This document shows positions 34,519-43,127 of a DNA stretch of 64,000 bases, piece by piece. The translations under genes were made by a program, and so were the position numbers. Source of the stretch: Palsa-504 sp003136255. GTDB lineage: Bacteria; Actinomycetota; Actinomycetes; Streptosporangiales; Streptosporangiaceae. The stretch covers positions 9,678 to 73,677 of the forward strand of contig PLDT01000350.1 in NCBI GenBank assembly GCA_003136255.1, written 5' to 3'. The first letter of the stretch is position 1, and each line of letters starts with the position of its first letter. The notes below the pieces were generated by a model. It was given only the letters and a program-made list of their open reading frames with translations, searched no databases and was not told where the DNA came from.

Positions 34519-37173
34519 ATGGCGACCCGTGTCCGGAACCAACCAGCCCGCCAGCCCGGTGCCCCCGCGGCCCGGACCGGCGCGGGGGGTCGCGGCACGT
34601 CAGCGAGCTATTCCGGCGGCACGCCCCGCCGCACGCCCCCCAAGAAAAAGAAGCCTCCTCAGTCCCGTAAGCCGCGCAGCCAGCCTCGTAACCAGCCTCG
34701 CACGCCCGCTCGGACCCATGATCCGGTCGTGATCCTGATCGGGTGGATCGGCCGGGTGATCTCGGGCGCCTGGATGGTGGTGGCCGGGGCCCTCGGGTTC
34801 GCGGTCCGGTCGGTCGGCCGCGGCGCGCGTGACCTCGAACCGCACCACCGCCGCGACGGCGTGGGCCTGCTCACCCTCGGGGTCGCCATCGTGCTCGCAG
34901 GCGGCCTGTGGCTGCGGATGAGCAACGCGGTCGGGCGCGGCATCTACCAGGCGGTCACCGGCGGGGTCGGAGCGCTGGCCTTCCTGGCCCCGGTGCTGGT
35001 CGCACTGCTGGCCTGGCGGTTCCTGCGGCATCCGGACCGCAACCAGGCGACCCGGCGGGCCGCGATCGGCTGGACCGCCCTGCTCCTCGGCCTGAGCGGC
35101 CTGCTCGAGATCGCCAAGGGCTCACCGCGTCCGTCCGGCGGCTCAGCCATGATCCGCAAGGCAGGCGGCTATATCGGCTACGGGGTCGGCGGGCCGCTGG
35201 CCCGCGCCCTGACCCCGTGGGTGGCGGCGCCGCTGCTTGCGCTGCTGGCCCTGTTCGGCCTGCTGCTCATCACCGGCACCCCGCTGCACCGGATTCCCGA
35301 GCGCCTGTCTGGGCTGCGCGAGCTCTTCGGGTACACCGCGCCCGAGCGCGACGACCAGGACGGCCTGGAGATCGACGAGGACTACGAGGCCGGCACCGGG
35401 ATCCGGACCCGAGGACCGCGGCGCGGCCAGATCGCCAAGAACGTCCGGCTCCGCCCGGCCCTGGAGGCCGGCGGCCACGTCAAGCCGTACGACACGCCGC
35501 TGGTCGGCCCGGGCAAGAAGCGCGACGCGGCGGCCAAGGCGGTGACCGGCGCCCGTCCCGACGGCGAGGCCGGACTGATCGAAGCGCTCACCTTCGACAC
35601 CCACGGGGACCACCCCGCCCCCGCGGCCGAGCCGGCCAGGGAACCCATCGAGCTCAAGCCGTCCATGCCGCTGCGCAATCCCGAGCAACTCACGCTGACC
35701 GGCGACGCGGTGGCCTACACGCTGCCGCCGATGGCGCTGCTGCGACCGGGCTCGGCGCCCAAGGCGCGGACCCGGGCCAACGACATCGTGGTGGAGGCGC
35801 TGACCGAGGTGCTCGAGCAGTTCCAGGTCGATGCGCAGGTCACCGGGTTCAGCCGCGGGCCCACCGTGACCAGGTACGAGATTGAGCTGGGCCCCGCGGT
35901 CAAGGTGGAGCGGGTCACCGCGCTGCAGAAGAACATCGCGTACGCGGTGAAGAGCGCCGACGTGCGGATCGTCTCCCCGATCCCGGGCCGGTCGGCCATC
36001 GGGGTGGAGATCCCGAACGCAGACAAGGAGATCGTCAGCCTGGGTGATGTGCTCAAGTCGCAGGTGGCGATCGGCGACCACCACCCGATGGTGGTCGGGC
36101 TGGGCAAAGACGTCGAAGGCCGGGTGCTGGTCGCGAACCTGGCCAAGATGCCGCACATCCTGATCGCCGGCGCCACCGGCTCCGGCAAGTCGGTCTGCCT
36201 GAACAGCCTGATCACCTCGATCCTGACCCGGTCCACGCCGGACGAGGTACGGATGATCCTGATCGACCCCAAGCGGGTCGAGCTGACCATCTACGACGGC
36301 ATCCCGCACCTGATCACGCCGATCATCACCAACCCCAAGAAGGCTGCCGAGGCGCTGGAATGGGTGGTCGGCGAGATGGAGCGCCGGTACGACGACCTGG
36401 CCGCCAGCGGGTTCCGGCACATCGACGACTTCAACAAGGCGGTGCGCGCCGGGCGGCTGACGCCCCCGGCCGGCAGTGAGCGCGTTTACCAGCCCTACCC
36501 GTACCTGCTGGTCATCGTCGACGAGCTGGCCGACCTGATGATGGTCGCGCCGCGCGACGTCGAGGACTCGGTGGTCCGCATCACCCAGCTGGCCCGCGCG
36601 GCGGGCATCCACCTGGTGCTGGCCACGCAGCGGCCCAGCGTGGACGTGGTGACCGGCCTGATCAAGGCGAACGTCCCGTCCCGGCTGGCCTTCTCCACCT
36701 CCAGCCTGATGGACTCCCGGGTCATCTTGGACCAGCCCGGCGCGGAGAAGCTGGTCGGGCAGGGCGACGCGCTGTTCCTGCCCATGGGCGCGTCCAAGCC
36801 GATCCGGCTGCAGAACGCGTTCGTGGACGAGAAGGAGATCCGCGAGATCGTCGCGCACTGCAAGAAGCAGGCCGAGCCCGCCTACCGCGAGGACGTAGCC
36901 GCGGTTAAGGAATCCACCCGCGAGATTGACTCCGACATCGGCGACGACCTGGACCTGCTGATCCAGGCCGCGGAGCTGATCATCACCACCCAGTTCGGGT
37001 CGACGTCGATGCTGCAGCGCAAGCTGCGGGTCGGCTTCGCCAAGGCCGGGCGGTTGATGGATCTGCTGGAGAGCCGGAACATCGTCGGTCCCAGCGAAGG
37101 CTCCAAGGCCCGCGACGTGCTGGTCAGGCCGGACGACCTGGACGACACGCTCATCTCGTTGCGCGGCGGATAG
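34519..37173 (+). CDS. ftsK: DNA translocase FtsK/SpoIIIE
   Basis: An ~884-residue septal DNA pump. It has a basic Pro/Lys/Arg-rich N-terminus, about four transmembrane segments (~residues 70-250), a short charged linker (~260-400), then the motor: Walker A GATGSGKS (~551-558), Walker B LLVIVDELADLMM (~660), TQRPSVDVVTGLIKANVPSRLAF, and a C-terminal gamma winged-helix (FGSTSMLQRKLRVGFAKAGRLMDLLE). I choose the ATG at 34519. There is no Shine-Dalgarno; TACGTT at 34505-34510, 8 nt before it, suggests a leaderless transcript. Upstream open frame has no similarity. Moves chromosome DNA through the closing septum. Confidence 0.95.
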   Translation: MATRVRNQPARQPGAPAARTGAGGRGTSASYSGGTPRRTPPKKKKPPQSRKPRSQPRNQPRTPARTHDPVVILIGWIGRVISGAWMVVAGALGFAVRSVGRGARDLEPHHRRDGVGLLTLGVAIVLAGGLWLRMSNAVGRGIYQAVTGGVGALAFLAPVLVALLAWRFLRHPDRNQATRRAAIGWTALLLGLSGLLEIAKGSPRPSGGSAMIRKAGGYIGYGVGGPLARALTPWVAAPLLALLALFGLLLITGTPLHRIPERLSGLRELFGYTAPERDDQDGLEIDEDYEAGTGIRTRGPRRGQIAKNVRLRPALEAGGHVKPYDTPLVGPGKKRDAAAKAVTGARPDGEAGLIEALTFDTHGDHPAPAAEPAREPIELKPSMPLRNPEQLTLTGDAVAYTLPPMALLRPGSAPKARTRANDIVVEALTEVLEQFQVDAQVTGFSRGPTVTRYEIELGPAVKVERVTALQKNIAYAVKSADVRIVSPIPGRSAIGVEIPNADKEIVSLGDVLKSQVAIGDHHPMVVGLGKDVEGRVLVANLAKMPHILIAGATGSGKSVCLNSLITSILTRSTPDEVRMILIDPKRVELTIYDGIPHLITPIITNPKKAAEALEWVVGEMERRYDDLAASGFRHIDDFNKAVRAGRLTPPAGSERVYQPYPYLLVIVDELADLMMVAPRDVEDSVVRITQLARAAGIHLVLATQRPSVDVVTGLIKANVPSRLAFSTSSLMDSRVILDQPGAEKLVGQGDALFLPMGASKPIRLQNAFVDEKEIREIVAHCKKQAEPAYREDVAAVKESTREIDSDIGDDLDLLIQAAELIITTQFGSTSMLQRKLRVGFAKAGRLMDLLESRNIVGPSEGSKARDVLVRPDDLDDTLISLRGG

Positions 37174-37278
37174 GCTGCGTCCGCCGCGCCGATCTGGCAA
37201 TGTTTCCTGTCTACACTTGGTGATTGGCCCCGCACTCGGGGAGTGGGAAATCGCGACCGAAGGCACGTGGAGGGCAGC

Positions 37279-38064
37279 GTGAGCATCGGCGAATCCCTGG
37301 CCGACGCGCGCCGTGAGGCCGGTCTCACGGTTACTCAGGTCAGCCAGCAGACCCGGATCAGGGAATCGATCATCCGGGACATCGAGCAGGGTGACTTCGC
37401 CGCCTGCGGCGGCGACTTCTACGCGCGCGGGCACATCCGCAGCATCGCCGGGGCCGTAGGCACCGACCCGGCCCCGCTGATCAGCAAGTACGACGCCGAC
37501 CACGGGCCGCTGGGCCCGCTGCGGGCGGCCGACGTGTTCGAACCCTCCAAGCCGATCAAGATCCGTGAGCGGCGCTCGCCCAGCATGACCATGATCGTGG
37601 TCGTGGTGCTGCTCGCCATCATCGGCTTCGCCTCCTATCGCCTGGTGTCCTCGCACGGCAACAAGCCCGGCCCGGTTGCCGGGGCCGGAGTCGCCGCCAC
37701 CACCAGCCCCAAGCCCAGCGCCCGGCCGACACCGTCGGCCTCCACGTCCCCCACGCCGTCTGTGGCGCCCTCGGACGTAGTGATCAAGGTCGCCGCGGTG
37801 GAGGAGTGCTGGGTCCAGCTCACCCAGGCCAACGGCGGCTCGCAGATCTACATGGGGGTCGTCCCGGCGGGCAGCTCGATGACCTGGACTGAGAGCCAGG
37901 CGGTCAGCATCCGGCTGGGCAACCCGGCCGGCATCGTCCTCACCGTGGACGGTCAGCGCCAGCCGATCAGCACCGCCCTGCCGTTGACGCTGAGCTACAG
38001 CCCGCGGGGCGGGTCGACGCCGAGCACCCAGCCCGGTTCGTCGTCCGGCGTCCAGTCGGGCTAG
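37279..38064 (+). CDS. RodZ-like HTH / DUF4115 membrane protein
   Basis: A ~261-residue protein. Residues ~1-70 are a RodZ-type helix-turn-helix (SIGESLADARREAGLTVTQVSQQTRI, GDFYARGHIRSIA). A single transmembrane segment follows at ~100-120 (TMIVVVVLLAIIGFASYRLV), then a Ser/Thr/Pro-rich linker and an outer DUF4115 domain (EECWVQLTQANGGSQIYMGVVPAGSSM). The GTG at 37279 has GGAGGG ~5 nt upstream and matches the family start; an in-frame GTG at 37243 is less likely. It lies between ftsK and rimO as in other actinomycetes. Likely links cytoskeletal or envelope functions. Confidence 0.88.
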   Translation: MSIGESLADARREAGLTVTQVSQQTRIRESIIRDIEQGDFAACGGDFYARGHIRSIAGAVGTDPAPLISKYDADHGPLGPLRAADVFEPSKPIKIRERRSPSMTMIVVVVLLAIIGFASYRLVSSHGNKPGPVAGAGVAATTSPKPSARPTPSASTSPTPSVAPSDVVIKVAAVEECWVQLTQANGGSQIYMGVVPAGSSMTWTESQAVSIRLGNPAGIVLTVDGQRQPISTALPLTLSYSPRGGSTPSTQPGSSSGVQSG

Positions 38065-38114
38065 CAGGACCCGGGACCCGCCAAGCTGTCCCGCTCACCG
38101 CATAGGCTCTCGGT

Positions 38115-39584
38115 GTGTCTTCACCGTCCGGATCTCCTCGCCCGGCTGGGTCGGCCGCGCGCACGGTCAGCCTGGTCACGCTGGGCTGCGCCCGTAACGA
38201 GGTGGACTCCGAGGAGCTAGCGGCCCGCCTGACCGCGTCCGGCTGGGACCTGACCTCGGCCGATGAGGCCAGCGTGGTGCTCGTGAACACCTGCGGCTTC
38301 ATCCAGGCGGCCAAGCAGGAGTCCATCGCCGAGCTGCTGTCCGCGGCCGAGTCTGGCGCGAAGGTCGCCGCGGTGGGCTGCCTGGCCGAACGCTACGGCG
38401 CCGAGCTGGCCGGCGAGCTGCCCGAGGCGCAGATCCTCAGCTTCGACGACTACGGCGACATCGGCGCGCGGCTCGACGACGTGCTGGTCGGCCGTCGCCG
38501 TCCCGCGCACACCGCGCGGGACCGCCGCACGCTGCTGCCCATCACCCCCGCCGAGCGCCAAGCCGCCCAGCCCGACCGCCAGGTCGGCCAGCCCGACCAA
38601 CCGCACCTCACCACGACGCCGTGGGCCAGGCCGGACCCTTCGAGCGACGGCGTGCTCCGGCGCCGGCTGTCGGCCGGGGTGGTGGCGCCGCTGAAGATCG
38701 CGTCCGGCTGCGACCGGCGCTGCTCGTTCTGCGCCATCCCGTCCTTCCGCGGCGCGTTCGTGTCCCGGCGCCCGACCGAGATCCTGGCCGAGGCCCGCTG
38801 GCTGGCCAGCCAGGGCGTCCGCGAGCTGATGCTGGTCAGCGAGAACTCCACCTCCTACGGCAAGGACCTGGGCAACCTGCGGCTGCTCGAGGAGGTGCTG
38901 CCCGACCTAGCCGCCATCGAGGGCATCGTGCGGGTCAGGATCAGCTACCTGCAGCCCGCCGAGGTGCGCCCGGGCCTGATCGAGGTCATCGCGTCCACGC
39001 CCGGGGTGGCCGACTACTTCGACCTGTCGTTCCAGCACGCCAGCGGGCCGGTGCTGCGGGCCATGCGGCGGTTCGGCGACCGTGAGCGGTTCCTGAACCT
39101 GCTCGACCAGATCCGGGAGCTCAGCCCGGGGGCAGGCGTCCGGTCCAACTTCATCGTCGGCTTCCCCGGTGAGACCGCCGCTGACCTAGCCGAGCTCGAG
39201 CTCTTCCTGGGCGCCGCGGGGCTCGACGCCATCGGCATCTTCGGCTACTCCGACGAAGACGGCACCGAGGCCGCGTCCCGGCCGGGCAAGCTGGACGACG
39301 CGGAGATCTCTCGCCGGGTGGAGGAGTTCGCCGACCTGGCCGACGAGTTGATGGCCCAGCGGGCCGCGGACCGGGTGGGGGAGACCCTCGACGTGCTGAT
39401 CGAAGACGTTTCCGCGGCTGACGAGGAGCCATCCGAGGGCTACCCTGGCCGGGCCGCCCATCAGGCGCCCGAAGTCGACGGGGTGACCACGGTCCGATCC
39501 GCGGTCCCGCTCGCCCCTGGCGATCTGGTCCGCGCGGTAGTGACCGGGTCGGACGGAGTGGACCTGATCGCCGACGCGATCTAG
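38115..39584 (+). CDS. rimO: Ribosomal protein uS12 methylthiotransferase RimO
   Basis: A 489-residue radical-SAM methylthiotransferase that modifies Asp of ribosomal protein S12. The N-terminal MTTase domain has three cluster cysteines (TLGCARNEVDSE, VNTCGFI, AVGCLAERY). The radical-SAM motif is CDRRCSFC (~197-204). A C-terminal TRAM domain follows. A Gln/Pro-rich linker of ~30 residues (around 145-175) is an insertion relative to shorter homologues. The GTG start at 38115 is about 50 bp from the RodZ-like gene. Only 38 bp separate it from cinA; pgsA, often here, is missing. Confidence 0.95.
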   Translation: MSSPSGSPRPAGSAARTVSLVTLGCARNEVDSEELAARLTASGWDLTSADEASVVLVNTCGFIQAAKQESIAELLSAAESGAKVAAVGCLAERYGAELAGELPEAQILSFDDYGDIGARLDDVLVGRRRPAHTARDRRTLLPITPAERQAAQPDRQVGQPDQPHLTTTPWARPDPSSDGVLRRRLSAGVVAPLKIASGCDRRCSFCAIPSFRGAFVSRRPTEILAEARWLASQGVRELMLVSENSTSYGKDLGNLRLLEEVLPDLAAIEGIVRVRISYLQPAEVRPGLIEVIASTPGVADYFDLSFQHASGPVLRAMRRFGDRERFLNLLDQIRELSPGAGVRSNFIVGFPGETAADLAELELFLGAAGLDAIGIFGYSDEDGTEAASRPGKLDDAEISRRVEEFADLADELMAQRAADRVGETLDVLIEDVSAADEEPSEGYPGRAAHQAPEVDGVTTVRSAVPLAPGDLVRAVVTGSDGVDLIADAI

Positions 39585-39622
39585 CCCGGGCTGGCCGGCA
39601 CCGGAGGTTGGGAGGCAAGATC

Positions 39623-40129
39623 GTGGTCGTGGCATCGGTCGGCGAGGACGCGTATGAGCTGGCCGGGCAGATCCTCGCCCGGCTGCAGGCGGCCGGTCAC
39701 ACCGTCGCCGTCGCCGAGTCACTGACCGGCGGCCTGGTCGCCGCGGCGCTCACCGACATACCGGGCGCCTCGGCTTCGTTCCGCGGCGGCGTCGTCACCT
39801 ACGCCGCCGAGCTCAAGGCGTCCCTGCTGGGCGTGGACCCGGGCATGCTGGCCCGGCACGGCGCGGTCTACGCGCCGGTGGCCGCGGCCATGGCGGCCGG
39901 GGTCAGGACCCGGCTCGGCGCGACCTACGGGGTGGCGACCACCGGGGTGGCGGGCCCCGAACCCGCGGACGGGCAGCCGGTAGGCACGGCGCACATCGCG
40001 GTCAGCGCCGCGGACGACACGGTGGTACGCACCATCGTCCTGACCGGCGACCGGCACGTCATCCGTAGACTGACGGTGGAGCATGCGCTCGGCCTGCTGC
40101 TCGGCAGGCTCCGGGAAGATTCGGACTGA
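39623..40129 (+). CDS. cinA: CinA-family nicotinamide-nucleotide amidohydrolase
   Basis: A ~168-residue single-domain protein equal to the C-terminal amidohydrolase domain of CinA/PncC, which deamidates NMN. Motifs: VAVAESLTGGLVAAALTDIPGAS, FRGGVVTYAAELKASLLGV and GATYGVATTGVAGPEPADGQPVGTAHIAV. The N-terminal molybdopterin-binding-like domain of long CinA proteins is absent, as usual for the actinomycete gene beside clgR. I prefer the GTG at 39623, with GGGAGG 7 nt upstream; the frame is open to a TTG at 39608. Confidence 0.92.
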   Translation: MVVASVGEDAYELAGQILARLQAAGHTVAVAESLTGGLVAAALTDIPGASASFRGGVVTYAAELKASLLGVDPGMLARHGAVYAPVAAAMAAGVRTRLGATYGVATTGVAGPEPADGQPVGTAHIAVSAADDTVVRTIVLTGDRHVIRRLTVEHALGLLLGRLREDSD

Positions 40130-40140
40130 TTACAGCGTTA

Positions 40141-40154
40141 CGTTGGCAGCGAAC
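40141..40154. promoter_or_regulatory. Candidate ClgR-type binding site
   Basis: CGT-TGGCA-GCGAAC is one base off the reverse complement of the recalled ClgR box, GTTCGC-N5-GCG. It lies 85 bp before the ClgR-like gene, where autoregulation is expected. A TACGGT hexamer near 40194-40199 could be the -10. Confidence 0.35.
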
Positions 40155-40238
40155 ACGGGGTGGCCGGATCTCGCAAACTAGCCGTATTGCCAGGTACGGT
40201 GAAGTGTCGGCGGTTCGGCCTTCGAAGGGAGTGCGACT

Positions 40239-40658
40239 ATGGTTCTGCTCCGTCAGCTGCTAGGTGACGTGCTGCGCCGGCTGCGCCTGCGGCAGGGTCG
40301 TACGCTGCGCGAGGTCTCCGCCTCGGCGCGTGTTTCTCTCGGTTACCTGTCCGAGGTCGAGCGCGGCCAGAAGGAAGCCTCATCTGAACTGCTCGCCGCG
40401 ATCTGCGGCGCCCTGGGTACACCGCTCTCTCAGGTGTTCCGTGAGGTCTCGGACAACTTTGCCCTCGCGGAACTCCAGCACGAGCCGGTGCTGGAAATGC
40501 CGAGGGAGCCTGGCCTGCGCGTGCCGGCCGAGGCGCGCCCCGGCGGGCCGTCCGCGAACTTCGTCTCGATCAGCACCATCGACCCGGACACCGAGGCGGC
40601 CATGGACTTCGCGGACTCCGGTCCGGGCTTCGACGTCACGGACATGGTCCCGGTCTAA
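40239..40658 (+). CDS. XRE-family regulator, ClgR/PopR-like
   Basis: A 139-residue protein with an N-terminal Cro/C1 helix-turn-helix (LGDVLRRLRLRQGRTLREVSASARVSLGYLSEVERGQKEASSELLAAICGAL, given here as its span, residues ~8-60) and a short C-terminal tail ending in TDMVPV. Location after cinA and the HTH sequence match ClgR, which activates clp protease and chaperone genes in actinobacteria. GGGAG lies just before the ATG. A ClgR-like half-conserved site upstream suggests autoregulation. The C-terminal Val-rich end is consistent with proteolytic control of this family (inference). Confidence 0.85.
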   Translation: MVLLRQLLGDVLRRLRLRQGRTLREVSASARVSLGYLSEVERGQKEASSELLAAICGALGTPLSQVFREVSDNFALAELQHEPVLEMPREPGLRVPAEARPGGPSANFVSISTIDPDTEAAMDFADSGPGFDVTDMVPV

Positions 40659-40676
40659 GCCGCGGCGCTTAGCGCC

Positions 40677-41126
40677 TCACACCCAGGCGCGCGGGTTCTC
40701 GGTCAGCAGACGCACCATGTCGGGCAGGCGGCCCGCCACGATGTCGGCCAGCGTGACCTGCTCGAGCACGGCGCGCTCGTTGGCCCGCAGCGCGATCCAG
40801 ACCTGCTGCAGGGGCTCGGCCACGCCCGGATAGGTGACGTTCTCGGGCCGTTCGCCCCGCACGCCCAGCAGTTGACCGTCGATGACCCGGATGATGTCGG
40901 CCAGGGAGATCTCCGACGCCGGCCGCGCCAGCCAGAAGCCGCCGTCCGGTCCGCGCTGGCTGCGGATGAGCCCGGCCCGCCGAAGCTGGGTCAGGATGGT
41001 CTCCAGGAACTTGCCCGGTATCTGCTGAGCGCGGGCGAGCTGATCGGCGGTGACGTGGCCGGGGCCCGCCGCCGCGAGTTCGATAGCAGCGCGCAGTGCG
41101 TAGTCGGCCCGGGCTGACAGTCGCAT
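40677..41126 (-). CDS. Rrf2-family transcriptional regulator without cysteines
   Basis: A ~149-residue Rrf2 protein: MRLSARADYALRAAIELA, QIPGKFLETILTQLRRAGLIRS, RGPDGGFWLARPASEISLADIIRVIDG. The winged helix is complete. No cysteine occurs anywhere, so it cannot hold the Fe-S cluster of IscR, NsrR or RsrR and must sense by another route, as CymR does through a partner. The start may be the ATG at 41126 or one three codons upstream (41135). It is divergent from the large membrane protein gene by ~120 bp and may control it. Confidence 0.88.
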   Translation of the reverse strand: MRLSARADYALRAAIELAAAGPGHVTADQLARAQQIPGKFLETILTQLRRAGLIRSQRGPDGGFWLARPASEISLADIIRVIDGQLLGVRGERPENVTYPGVAEPLQQVWIALRANERAVLEQVTLADIVAGRLPDMVRLLTENPRAWV

Positions 41127-41246
41127 GACCGCCATTATGCACGTTCCCCACCGATTTTCTGGCATTGGCGTTCTGCTCCGGGGCCGCGCCGAGTCCCGGC
41201 TCCGTACTAGGCTCACTCGAGAAACCGCGAACTGGCCTGGGAGAGT

Positions 41247-43115
41247 ATGCACACGCCGCCACCCGAAGACGACCCGGGCACGATGCCGCTCGCCGTCGCC
41301 CGGGTCGGCGCTCGCGCCGGGAACCCTCTGGCCGGCGGATCCGCCGAGCCCGCCCTGGACTTCGACGGCGACGGTGTGAACGGGAGCAACGGCCACCACC
41401 TCGCACCGGAGCAGGGCAGCGCGCCCCAGCTCGAGAGACCCCAGCTCGAGAGGTCACCGCTCGAGAGGTCACCGCTCAAGGGCCCGCGGTTCACCTGGCC
41501 CCGTCTCAGCGTGCCCCGGCCCCGTCTCAGCGGTCCCTGGCTCCGCCGCGCGATCCTGGTGGCCTGGCCGGTCGGCCTAGCCGCCGCGGGCATCGTCCTG
41601 TACCTGTGCTACCTGGCCATATCGCGGACCCAGGAGGTCACCTCCGACGGCGCGTCCAACGCGCTGCAGGCCTGGGACATGCTGCACGGCAACCCGCTGC
41701 TGCGTGGCTGGACAGTCACAGACGTGTCGTTCTACACCACCGAGCTGCCCGAGTACATGATCGTGGAGGCGGTCCGCGGGCTGAACGCCGACGTCCTGCA
41801 CGCCTCGGCCGCGATCACCTACACGCTGCTGGTGCTGACGGCCGGGCTGCTCGGCCGGGGCCAGGCCAAGGGCCGCGAGGGCATGGTGCGCCTATTCATC
41901 GCGGCCGGGATCGTGGTCGCGCCGCAAAGCGGCCCGGGCGCGTTCATCCTGGTCTTCCAGCCCGACCACACCGGTACCTCGGTGCCGCTGATGCTGACCT
42001 GGCTGGTCCTGGACCGCGCCCCGCGGAAATGGTACGTGCCGCCCGTCATCGCCTTGATGCTGGCCTGGGGCGCGATCGGCGACCAGCTGATCCTGCTCAT
42101 CGCCGTGGCCCCGCTGGCCGCGGTCTCCGCCGTGCGCGCCTACCAGGTCCTGGTCCAGCGCCGCGAGGGGTGGCGCAACGGCTGGTTCGACGTATCGCTG
42201 CTAGTGGCGGCGGCCGCGGCGGTGGAGATATCCCGGATCGTGGTCAAGGCGATCTCCGCGCACGGCGGCTTCACCGTGCTGCCCGTCCAGGGCGGCGTGG
42301 CCCCGGTCACCGAGATGTCGGCGCACCTGTGGCTGCTGGTGCAGAGCCTCTGCGGCATCTACGGCGCCGACCTGTTCGGCATGACCTCGATCGGGCTGGA
42401 AGGCGCCATCGCGTTGCTGCACCTGATCGGCCTGGCCCTGGCCGCGTGGGGCCTGTGGCTGGTCATCCGGAGGTTCTTCAGCTGCGAGGACCGCATCGCC
42501 CAGCTCCTGACCGTGGGCATCTTGATCAACTTGGCCGCTTACCTGCTGAGCACCACGCCCAGCACGTACTGGAGCGCGCGCGAGGTGGCGCCCGTGCTGG
42601 CGATGGGTGCCGTGCTGGCCGGCCGGATGCTGGGCGGCCGGCTGAGAAAGGCCCGGCTGGTGCCCGCCCTGAGCCTGGTCCTAGCCTGCTACCTGGCGGC
42701 ACTCGGCTACTCGGTGACCAAGCCGAGCATCCCGGCCGTCAGCCAGAACCTTGCGGACTGGCTCGGTCAGCACGACCTGACCTACGGCCTGAGCAGCTAC
42801 GGGCTGGGCAACACCACCACCCTGGCCAGCGGCGAGACTGTCGACGTGCGCCCGGTGAGCTGGGAGAACACCACGGTGGCGGGCGGGCCCTACGAGTTCG
42901 ACAAGTCGTGGTACGACCCGACCCTGCACTACGCGAACTTCGTGGTGCTGATCCAGCCGCCCCTCCCCATCGACCCGATCGCGCTCTGGGAGGTCCGGGA
43001 CTCGTTCGGGAAACCGCAGCACATCTACTACTTCAGCCGGTACACCATCATGGTCTTCAACAAGAACCTGCTGAACGACCTCAGCCCGTCGCTGCCCCCG
43101 CCCCCACCTAGCTAG
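41247..43115 (+). CDS. Large polytopic membrane protein, possible GT-C-type transferase
   Basis: A 622-residue protein. A disordered N-terminus of ~95 residues holds short repeats (QLERPQLERSPLERSPLKG and two PRLS units), followed by 10-12 hydrophobic segments. After the first segment comes an acidic loop (SRTQEVTSDGASNALQAWDML), a place where GT-C enzymes keep catalytic acids. A ~100-residue extracytoplasmic C-terminal domain ends in polyproline. The topology recalls GT-39/83-like lipid-linked sugar transferases, but I recognise no family signature. GGGAGAG lies just before the ATG. Function uncertain. Confidence 0.7.
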   Translation: MHTPPPEDDPGTMPLAVARVGARAGNPLAGGSAEPALDFDGDGVNGSNGHHLAPEQGSAPQLERPQLERSPLERSPLKGPRFTWPRLSVPRPRLSGPWLRRAILVAWPVGLAAAGIVLYLCYLAISRTQEVTSDGASNALQAWDMLHGNPLLRGWTVTDVSFYTTELPEYMIVEAVRGLNADVLHASAAITYTLLVLTAGLLGRGQAKGREGMVRLFIAAGIVVAPQSGPGAFILVFQPDHTGTSVPLMLTWLVLDRAPRKWYVPPVIALMLAWGAIGDQLILLIAVAPLAAVSAVRAYQVLVQRREGWRNGWFDVSLLVAAAAAVEISRIVVKAISAHGGFTVLPVQGGVAPVTEMSAHLWLLVQSLCGIYGADLFGMTSIGLEGAIALLHLIGLALAAWGLWLVIRRFFSCEDRIAQLLTVGILINLAAYLLSTTPSTYWSAREVAPVLAMGAVLAGRMLGGRLRKARLVPALSLVLACYLAALGYSVTKPSIPAVSQNLADWLGQHDLTYGLSSYGLGNTTTLASGETVDVRPVSWENTTVAGGPYEFDKSWYDPTLHYANFVVLIQPPLPIDPIALWEVRDSFGKPQHIYYFSRYTIMVFNKNLLNDLSPSLPPPPPS

Positions 43116-43127
43116 CGCGGCCAGGTG

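Noticed and set aside
35143..37656. 837-codon minus-strand open frame across ftsK
   Set aside because: Antisense shadow of a GC-rich gene; no family motifs, while ftsK on the plus strand is complete.
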